DNA from: Pseudomonadota bacterium | GTDB taxonomy: Bacteria; Myxococcota_A; Polyangia; Polyangiales; Polyangiaceae | NCBI GenBank assembly: GCA_023432025.1 | Contig: JAEYVE010000052.1 | Location: 1-20,040, forward strand | DNA: 20,040 nt | Direction of reading: 5' to 3' | Notes under the pieces: model-generated | What the model was told of the DNA's origin: nothing | Databases searched by the model: none | What the model saw: the letters and a program-made list of their open reading frames with translations, nothing else | Shown: one piece after another, positions 14,875 to 20,040 of the stretch | How positions within the stretch are numbered: position 1 is the first letter of the stretch | How the letters are laid out: the number at the start of each line of letters is the position of its first letter | Program-made: the position numbers and the translations under genes

Positions 14875-14911
14875 GTTCCGCCATGAGGAGAAGGGTTCCG
14901 TATATCGGAAC
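14875..14911. promoter_or_regulatory. Operator-like palindrome with an extra half-site upstream of the VWA lipoprotein
   Basis: GTTCCG (14895-14900), TATAT (14901-14905) and CGGAAC (14906-14911) form a perfect 17-base palindrome with 6-base arms. A third GTTCCG lies at 14875-14880, exactly 20 bases upstream in direct orientation, about two helical turns. The palindrome ends 24 bases before the ATG at 14936. Position and symmetry suit a repressor site; the regulator is unknown. Confidence 0.45.
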
Positions 14912-14935
14912 GACCCGCCTATCCTCACGTTTACA

Positions 14936-16294
14936 ATGGAAACCTGCCGACTCGATGAAACGCAGACCCGAGGCCGACGCTCACGCGCCTTGAGGCGCCA
15001 ACTGCTTTGGGCCGTCCCCTTGGCTGCGCTCATCGCGGCAGCGTGTGGCGACAACAGCGATGTTTCCGATGACGGAAACTTGTCGGGGTCGGGGAGCACG
15101 GGCAACGGCACCGGCAGCAAGGGGAGCGGCGCTGGCAAAGGCACGGGAGGAGGCAGCGGCGGCTTGCTCGGAAACTTCGGAGGAGGGCAGGGCCTGGCCG
15201 GTGACTCGGGGACGGGGGGCAAAGGGTCGGTGTGTGAGTCGTCGCAGAGCGACGCGAAGTTGGCGCCGATCTACTTGGGTTTCGCGTTCGACGTTTCGGG
15301 CAGCATGGGCAAGCTCGATCCTCCACGCTGGTGGCACGACCCAGTGAAGAAGTGGATGCCCGTGGTCGAGGCCACGACGGCGTTCTTCGAGGACGAAGAC
15401 TCGAACAACGTCTACGCGTCGCTCACGTTCTTCCCGGCGCAGAGCCAAAAATGCGAGGATGCGAGCTACTCCGAGCCACTCGTCCCGATGACTGCGCTGC
15501 CCTCCACGGACTTCGGAGGCGCGCTGGACGACTACGAGGCCGAGGTGGGGGCGTCGCTCGCGGGTGGCAACTGGCGCGGCGACACACCGACGCTCGCCGT
15601 CGTCAACGGCACGCTCGAGTACCTCCGGGCGCAAAAAGCAGCCAATGGCGACGCGCAGGTGGCGCTGGTGCTCGTGACGGACGGCGTCCCCCAAAGCTGT
15701 AGCAACAACGCCATCGAGCCGATTGCGGACGCCGTCGAAGAGGCTTTCACCGAGGACGGCATCCGCACCTACGTGATTGGGGTGAAGAACCCGACCACGC
15801 CGCCGACGAGCTTGCCCGCGGGGTGGACGGCACAGGGCTGCAACGACGCCGGCGCCGAAGTGAACGACGGCGAATTTTGGTGCGCGCCGCCCAACGCACT
15901 GGCTTCGCTCGATCAAATTGCGGCGGCGGGAGACACGACGGCCGCAGAGCTCATCGACACCGACAACCCGGGCGCGACCAAGACGGCGTTTGCACGTGCC
16001 ATCGCGGCCATTCGCGAAAATTCGGTTTCTTGCGATGTCGAGATCCCGGCGCACCCGCAAGGGGGCTCGTTCGACAAGGACAAGATCGACGTCATTTACG
16101 CGAGCGGAAAGACGGACCGGACCCTGAGCTACGATCCGGATTGTGACGAGGATCTGGCGTGGCACTACGACGACGAAGACGACCCGACGTCGATCGTCTT
16201 GTGCGCTTCTGCGTGCGACACGATTCAGCGCGATGGCAAGGCTCAGCTCCGGGTCGACTTCCGTTGTGAGCCGCGTCCCGACGTCCTGAAGTGA
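14936..16294 (+). CDS. VWA-domain lipoprotein with Gly/Ser-rich linker
   Basis: A 452-residue exported protein. The basic N region RGRRSRALRRQ leads into LLWAVPLAALIAAAC, with the probable lipid-anchored cysteine at 37 (AAAC, a relaxed lipobox). A Gly/Ser/Thr/Lys linker (about 50-98) connects to a von Willebrand A domain with a complete metal-ion (MIDAS) site: DVSGSMG (D119, S121, S123), threonine in GDTPT (216-219) and D249 in LVTDG. Several cysteines follow the domain (CNDAG, WCAPP, SCDVE, LCASACD, FRCEP), suggesting disulfides outside the cytoplasm. VWA domains bind protein ligands; the partner is unknown. ATG 14936 is chosen because it precedes the signal peptide; the frame stays open to 14849, but that part is not signal-like. 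No ribosome site is visible. The MoxR gene at 1755 is too distant to assign as a partner. Confidence 0.85.
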   Translation: METCRLDETQTRGRRSRALRRQLLWAVPLAALIAAACGDNSDVSDDGNLSGSGSTGNGTGSKGSGAGKGTGGGSGGLLGNFGGGQGLAGDSGTGGKGSVCESSQSDAKLAPIYLGFAFDVSGSMGKLDPPRWWHDPVKKWMPVVEATTAFFEDEDSNNVYASLTFFPAQSQKCEDASYSEPLVPMTALPSTDFGGALDDYEAEVGASLAGGNWRGDTPTLAVVNGTLEYLRAQKAANGDAQVALVLVTDGVPQSCSNNAIEPIADAVEEAFTEDGIRTYVIGVKNPTTPPTSLPAGWTAQGCNDAGAEVNDGEFWCAPPNALASLDQIAAAGDTTAAELIDTDNPGATKTAFARAIAAIRENSVSCDVEIPAHPQGGSFDKDKIDVIYASGKTDRTLSYDPDCDEDLAWHYDDEDDPTSIVLCASACDTIQRDGKAQLRVDFRCEPRPDVLK

Positions 16295-16310
16295 GCGTGA
16301 ACGAAATCCG

Positions 16311-16344
16311 CGCGACACACGGCGCCGAGGCGTGGCGTGTCGCG
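16311..16344. terminator. Hairpin downstream of the VWA lipoprotein gene
   Basis: Perfect 8-base arms CGCGACAC (16311-16318) and GTGTCGCG (16337-16344) enclose an 18-base loop, 17 bases after the stop. It may end or pause transcription of the VWA gene. A T-tract is missing (TTCGTTCGT follows), so factor-independent termination is uncertain. Confidence 0.4.
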
Positions 16345-16431
16345 TTCGTTCGTCCTCGGACTCGTTCGTCGCAGGGCGCGCCCTCGGCCGAACGGTCTTC
16401 CCCACGACGTGAGAGCGAGATAGTTTGACGC

Positions 16432-16971
16432 ATGGCAAAAATTCGTTCGCTGCATGCTTTGCTTTCGGGTGTGTTGACCGCCGTGTGTTCGTTCTCGGTG
16501 CTCGCTTGTGGTGACGGCAGCGGCGGCACGGCGGACGGTTCAGGTGGCGACGGCACCGGCGGCAGCGCGAGCGGCAGCGGCGGCAGCGCGAGCGGTACGG
16601 GTGGCGATGCAAGTGGCACTGGCGGCGGCTCGAGCACGGGCGGCAGCTCCAGCAGCGGAGGAAGCACGAGCGGCTCCGGCGGCGCTACGGGCCCCGGAGG
16701 AAACTCGGTGTACGCTTGCGGTAGTGTCGGCGAGTTCTGCGCGGAGTATCGCGGTTCGGCGGAGGCCATCGACGCCATTCGCGATGCAACCGAGTGTGAG
16801 GAAAGCGGCGGGACCGAGCTCGACGAGTGCCCGCGCGAAGGCGCGGTCTACTGCACGATCGGGGAGTCCGGCATGCAGAGCGCGCAGTTCTACTACGGCT
16901 GGGAAGACGACGAGGTCGAGCTGTATCGAGGGATTTGCGACTCCGCGGGAGGTACGTTCTCCGAGCCTTGA
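16432..16971 (+). CDS. Small cysteine-containing lipoprotein with Gly/Ser/Thr repeat linker
   Basis: A 179-residue exported protein of no named family. The signal peptide ends in lipobox VLAC with cysteine 26. A low-complexity linker (about 27-95) of Gly/Ser/Thr/Ala repeats such as GSGGSASGTGGDASGTGG follows. The C-terminal ~85 residues are acidic, carry six cysteines (YAC, EFC, TEC, DEC, VYC, GIC) that could form three disulfides, and end in CDSAGGTFSEP. A Cys-x(n)-Gly-Gly-Thr-Phe/Trp ending is, to my knowledge, common in myxobacterial secreted proteins. The linker type matches the upstream VWA lipoprotein, suggesting related surface proteins. No Shine-Dalgarno is clear; TAGTTT sits five bases before the ATG. 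Confidence 0.75.
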   Translation: MAKIRSLHALLSGVLTAVCSFSVLACGDGSGGTADGSGGDGTGGSASGSGGSASGTGGDASGTGGGSSTGGSSSSGGSTSGSGGATGPGGNSVYACGSVGEFCAEYRGSAEAIDAIRDATECEESGGTELDECPREGAVYCTIGESGMQSAQFYYGWEDDEVELYRGICDSAGGTFSEP

Positions 16972-17005
16972 GCGAGCAATAGAAACCTTCTAGTGCGGAA
17001 AATGT

Positions 17006-17033
17006 GGAACGGGCGCGGAGCCGCGCTCGTTCC
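17006..17033. terminator. Strong hairpin between convergent genes
   Basis: Arms 17006-17017 and 17022-17033 form a 12-base GC-rich stem with one G-T wobble and a GAGC tetraloop. It lies in the spacer between the rightward lipoprotein gene (stop 16971) and the leftward M16 gene (stop 17177), so it could serve as a terminator for both. On the minus strand it is followed by the T-rich ACATTTTCC, the better of the two U-tracts. Confidence 0.6.
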
Positions 17034-17114
17034 GCTCACTTCGGGCTCGCGGGAGCGACCGCGCCTCGACGGACGGCGTCGAGAGAAAGCAATACGCTGG
17101 CTCTCGGCCATTGC

Positions 17115-17203
17115 GGTCGAAGGGCACGACTGCCACGCGACTCGAGGACGTCCAAGGACGTCGCGTCCGAAGACCCTCAGTCGTTGTGGTCGAAGGGCAC
17201 GAC
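17115..17203. repeat. Echo of the M16 gene 3' end, 73 bases apart
   Basis: A 16-base sequence (GGTCGAAGGGCACGAC) is identical at 17115-17130 and 17188-17203. The second copy encodes, on the minus strand, the last residues VVPFD of the M16 protein; the first lies beyond its stop and would read VVPFD in the same orientation. Flanking bases are also similar (roughly 28 of 35 by eye), so this looks like a partial duplication of the gene end. Confidence 0.6.
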
Positions 17204-18490
17204 GTCCACGCTGGCCAAGTCCGGAATGCTGGCGCGCAGCGCGGCGCCAATTTCCTTTTCCGTGCACACGACCGATACGATCAGATTTTCGTCCGAGAGG
17301 CGCCGACGTACGGCGGCGTTGACCTCGTCCAACGTGACGGCCTTGAGCCGCTCCGTGTACTTTTCGTAGTAGCCGGCGGGGAGACCGTAGAGCTCGCTGT
17401 CCACCTTGAGGCTCACGCGCTTGCTGGCCGTGTCGATGGCGAAGGCGTGTGAGCGATCCAGGTACTTTTTGGCCCAGGCGAGCTCCTTTTTCGTGACGCC
17501 GTGGTCGCGCAGCGTCTTCAGCATGCCGAGCTGGAGCTCGATGCAAGGAGCGGCGTCTTCTGCCTTGGGGAACGTCCAAAGGCTGAACGCGTGGCGCTGC
17601 CGATCGAAAGCGACGCTGCTCGTTGCGCCGTACGACCAGCCTCGCTTGGCGCGCACTTCTTGGCAGAGGCGCGCGGTGAAGGTACCGCCGAAGATGGTGT
17701 TGCCCACGTGAAGCGCCGTGTGGTCCGGATCCTCGGGGTGCGTGCCCAAGCCGCCGATGAGAATTTGCGTCTGCGTGCGCTCCGGCTTGTCCACGATGAC
17801 GAGGTGCCGCCCCCGCGGGCCCACTGGTTCGGGGACGTCGTCCTCGGGGCGGGGGCCTTCGGGAAGCGTGCCGGTGAGGTGCTCGGCGAAGCGCTCGGCT
17901 CGGGCTTCGTCGAGATCTCCGGAGAGCCCGAGCACGATGTTCGAGCGGACGAATACCCGGCGATAGAGAGCTTCTACGTCGGCGAGCGTGACTCTTGGCA
18001 GGGTCGACGGCGTGCCGCCGGGCGGACGCCCGTAGGGGTGACCTTCGAACAGCTTGCGGCGAAACCACCGACGCGCGAGTGAGCGATCGTTGTCGAGCGC
18101 CTCCACGAGCTCGCCTTCGGCTTCCCGCACCAAGAGCTCGAACTCGTCCGCGCGAAAGCTCGGACGGAGGACGACGTCCGAGAGCGCGTCCATGAAGCGC
18201 TCCGCGCCGCGCGAAATGACGCCGCCGTGAAGACCGAGGGTGGAGCACGCCGCTTCGGCGCCGAGCGAGCCGCCCAGCGCGTCCAGGAGCAGATCCGTTT
18301 CTACTGCGGTGCGACCGCCGCCGGTGCGGCGGATCAGGCGCGCCATGAGGCGCGCCGTGCCTTCCTTGCCGACCGGATCGAGCGCAGAGCCCGTCTTCAA
18401 AGAGAGCGAAACGCCGAGCAGCGGAAGCGCTGGGCTCGCCTCGACGTAGAGGCCGGCGAGCGAGCTCGCCTGGAAAGCGGCGGAGCTCAA
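17177..18490 (-). CDS. M16-family peptidase, non-catalytic partner subunit
   Basis: A 437-residue M16 (pitrilysin/insulinase, processing-peptidase-like) protein without the zinc site: where active members have HxxEH, this one reads GTARLMARLIRR (44-55). It keeps the substrate-binding features of the C-terminal half, FGGTFTARLCQEVRAKRGWSYG (267-288) with the Arg/Tyr pair, as in MPP-alpha or other inactive M16 partners. It probably forms a heterodimer with the catalytic subunit encoded just upstream; such pairs degrade or process peptides. The start is TTG at 18490, overlapping the upstream TGA as TTGA (18487-18490), so translation is coupled. No signal peptide is evident. The 3' end has an echo repeat downstream. 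Confidence 0.9.
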   Translation of the reverse strand: MSSAAFQASSLAGLYVEASPALPLLGVSLSLKTGSALDPVGKEGTARLMARLIRRTGGGRTAVETDLLLDALGGSLGAEAACSTLGLHGGVISRGAERFMDALSDVVLRPSFRADEFELLVREAEGELVEALDNDRSLARRWFRRKLFEGHPYGRPPGGTPSTLPRVTLADVEALYRRVFVRSNIVLGLSGDLDEARAERFAEHLTGTLPEGPRPEDDVPEPVGPRGRHLVIVDKPERTQTQILIGGLGTHPEDPDHTALHVGNTIFGGTFTARLCQEVRAKRGWSYGATSSVAFDRQRHAFSLWTFPKAEDAAPCIELQLGMLKTLRDHGVTKKELAWAKKYLDRSHAFAIDTASKRVSLKVDSELYGLPAGYYEKYTERLKAVTLDEVNAAVRRRLSDENLIVSVVCTEKEIGAALRASIPDLASVDVVPFDHND

Positions 18491-19857
18491 GCGACACCTC
18501 CCGAGGGACGCACGACGACGAGGGTGCGTGCGTCGCGGCTGAGGTAGCGGCGCGCGACGCGCAGCAAGTCTCCCGGGGTCACGCGCTGCATGATGCGCAG
18601 GCGGTCGAACGCCGCGGCCGGTTCGCGCAGCAACGTTTCGTAGAAGCCGATGGTCGAGGCCTTGCCGTCCGCGGTTTCCAGGCTGCTCAAGAGGCCGAGC
18701 TCCACGCGCGCAGAGGCGCGGTCGATTTCTGCTTGGGACACCGGCTCGCGCTGGACGCGGTCGAGCTCTTCGTCAATCACGGACAACACCTCCTCTGCGC
18801 GCTTACCTTCGCGCGCGGAGACGAACATTTCGATGAGCGCTGGGTCCCGGTGCGGGCCCACGTGCGAGCGCACCTCGCTCGCGAGCTCGAGCTCACGCAC
18901 CAAGCGCTGCTGAATGCGGCTCGCGCGCCCTCCGAAGAGCACGTCCACCAGCACGGAGACGATGGTGTGGTCGTAGTCGCCGAGCGCGGGGCCCTTGTAG
19001 CCGATGGCCAGCTTTTCGGTGGGCGTGGGTTTTTGAACCTCCACGCGCCGCTCCGCGAGCTGCGGCGGCTCGGGGTAAATGTCCTCCACGGGGAGCTGGG
19101 CCGAAGGCAGCTCGCCGTAGGCCTTGCTGACGAGCGAGAGCAGCGACTCTTCGTTCACGTCGCCGACCACGATGAGGGAGGCGTTGTTGGGCGAGTAGTA
19201 CGTTTCGTAGAAGGCCTTGCAGTCCTCGGTCGTAAAGCCCTGAATGTCCTCCATCCAGCCGATGGTCGGCCAGTGGTAGGGGTGCTTCTCGAAGGCGGTC
19301 TTCCAGAGCAGCTCGTCGACCGCGCCCTCCACGTCGTCCTCCACGCGGTAGCGACGCTCGTTGGCCACCACCTCTTTTTCGCTCGTTACCTGCGGCTCTC
19401 GCAGCACGAGCCGCGACATGCGCGCGGCCTCGAGCCCCACGACGACCTTGAGTTGAGCCTTGGGGAAGGCCTCTTGGTACTGCGTGAAGTCGAGCCAAGT
19501 GGAGGCGTTGTTCTCGGCGCCGGCCTCTTCCATTTTGCGGTCGAACTCCCCCGCCTCGAGGCCCTCGACCTCGTTGAACATGAGGTGTTCGAACAGGTGC
19601 GCCAGGCCCGTCTTGCCGGGCTTTTCGTGCCGTGAGCCGACGCGAAACCACGTGTGGTAGGCAATGACTGGCGCGCTCTTGTCCACCACGAGCAGCACGT
19701 CCAGGCCGTTGTCCAAACGGTAGCGGTCGATGACGAGCGCCTTGCCGAACGGAATGGTCTCCACGTGGCTCACGCGGCCGTGCGGAGGGGCGCTGGCGTT
19801 GATTTTTTCGAGGCGCTTGTTTCGCGCGGCTTCCGCCGAAGAGGTGCCAGCCGTCAT
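18487..19857 (-). CDS. M16-family zinc metallopeptidase, catalytic subunit
   Basis: A 456-residue M16 peptidase. The inverted zinc motif HLFEH (87-91), with ligands H87 and H91 and catalytic E90, is followed 76 residues later by E167 in KEVVANERRY, the expected third ligand. Conserved HTWFRVGSRHEKPGKTGLAH and ENNASTWLDFTQYQEAFP are typical. It pairs with the zinc-less M16 protein downstream. Start: ATG at 19857; the GTG at 19866 would add only three residues. It lies 18 bases after the lepA stop, so the three genes probably form one leftward transcript. No clear signal peptide is seen, so the site of action (cytoplasm or periplasm) is uncertain. Confidence 0.93.
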   Translation of the reverse strand: MTAGTSSAEAARNKRLEKINASAPPHGRVSHVETIPFGKALVIDRYRLDNGLDVLLVVDKSAPVIAYHTWFRVGSRHEKPGKTGLAHLFEHLMFNEVEGLEAGEFDRKMEEAGAENNASTWLDFTQYQEAFPKAQLKVVVGLEAARMSRLVLREPQVTSEKEVVANERRYRVEDDVEGAVDELLWKTAFEKHPYHWPTIGWMEDIQGFTTEDCKAFYETYYSPNNASLIVVGDVNEESLLSLVSKAYGELPSAQLPVEDIYPEPPQLAERRVEVQKPTPTEKLAIGYKGPALGDYDHTIVSVLVDVLFGGRASRIQQRLVRELELASEVRSHVGPHRDPALIEMFVSAREGKRAEEVLSVIDEELDRVQREPVSQAEIDRASARVELGLLSSLETADGKASTIGFYETLLREPAAAFDRLRIMQRVTPGDLLRVARRYLSRDARTLVVVRPSGGVA

Positions 19858-19875
19858 GCACCGCACATAGCGGCT

Positions 19876-20040
19876 CTACTTGCCGTCGTCGAGCTTGAGC
19901 ACCGCCAGAAACGCCTCTTGCGGCACCTCGACCGAACCAATTTGCTTCATCCGCTTCTTGCCCGCTTTCTGCTTTTCCAATAGCTTGCGTTTGCGGCTGA
20001 TGTCACCGCCATAGCATTTTGCCAGCACGTTTTTGCGCAG
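19876..20040 (-). CDS. lepA: Elongation factor 4 (LepA), C-terminal 54 residues, gene continues outside window
   Basis: Reading leftward from the right edge, the frame gives LRKNVLAKCYGGDISRKRKL and, further on, KKRMKQIGSVEVPQEAFLAVLKLDDGK, then TAG (19876-19878). CYGGDISRKRKLLEKQKxGKKRMKQ is the nearly invariant C-terminal tail of LepA/EF4, a ribosome-binding translational GTPase. The GTPase domain and start codon lie beyond the right edge. The M16 gene pair follows after 18 bases, so lepA probably leads that operon. Confidence 0.95.
   Translation of the reverse strand: MRKNVLAKCYGGDISRKRKLLEKQKAGKKRMKQIGSVEVPQEAFLAVLKLDDGK

Noticed and set aside
14981..16612. 543-codon minus-strand frame with an RSRCRRC-rich start
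   Set aside because: The Cys/Arg repeats come from reading the Gly/Ser linker DNA in reverse; the plus-strand genes have signal peptides and a VWA domain.
16500..16710. Repeats resembling a CRISPR or satellite array
   Set aside because: Units are irregular 3- and 6-base GGC/AGC-type codon repeats within a coding linker, without spacers.
16508..16993. Plus-strand Ala/Arg-rich frame within the small lipoprotein gene
   Set aside because: Frame-shifted reading of the repeat linker, with no signal peptide or conserved end.
16893..18497. Minus-strand Arg/Ser-rich frame overlapping the M16 gene
   Set aside because: Out-of-frame shadow of the non-catalytic M16 gene.
1..20040. Mobile element, prophage, defence island, tRNA or rRNA genes
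   Set aside because: No transposase, integrase, phage, nuclease-cluster or structural-RNA signatures were seen on either strand.

Overview
The window is GC-rich, dense bacterial DNA, with G or C at most third codon positions. Several traits suggest a Myxococcota chromosome, most likely Polyangia-like: many lipoproteins, long Gly/Ser-rich linkers directly after the lipid-anchored cysteine (the VWA protein at 14936-16294 and its neighbour at 16432-16971), a C2-like/PDZ lipoprotein, paired M16 peptidases, and frequent GTG/TTG starts. This placement is inferred from style, not from a marker gene. I see no tRNA, rRNA, CRISPR array, insertion sequence, integrase or phage gene, so it reads as ordinary chromosome.

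Layout. 1-358: 3' end of an RluA/RluD-family pseudouridine synthase. It converges, with overlapping stop codons, on a leftward two-gene unit (small proline-rich membrane protein, then a flippase-like LPG-synthase-TM protein, 355-1589). A MoxR ATPase (1755-2768) and an NTF2-like lipoprotein (3019-3552) follow rightward. They converge on a leftward coupled pair: a glutamine-amidotransferase-fold protein that has lost its catalytic residues (4282-5103), then a second NTF2-like lipoprotein (3656-4285). A divergent control region leads to a haem-oxygenase-fold putative diiron oxidase (5273-6028).

The centre is a rightward housekeeping run: C2-like/PDZ lipoprotein overlapping ygfZ (6169-7907), cysK-type cysteine synthase (8118-9017), mazG overlapping rlmN (9075-11128), a stand-alone biotin carboxylase (11404-12759) and a phosphoglucomutase/phosphomannomutase (13025-14770). 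Two Gly/Ser-linker lipoproteins follow (14936-16971). They converge, across a hairpin, on a leftward unit lepA (3' end) - M16 catalytic subunit - M16 non-catalytic subunit (17177-20040).

How the genes relate. Tight pairs with 4-base start/stop overlaps (GTGA, ATGA or TTGA, five cases) are the strongest evidence of joint function: membrane protein + flippase-like protein, GATase-like + lipoprotein, C2-like/PDZ lipoprotein + YgfZ, MazG + RlmN, and the M16 pair. Much of the rest is cell-envelope protein of unknown role.

I did not find a clear new multi-gene system. The best leads are the catalytically dead GATase-fold protein coupled to a lipoprotein, copies of gene 3' ends found just downstream of rlmN and the second M16 gene, and an operator-like palindrome plus G-rich block ahead of the VWA lipoprotein gene.
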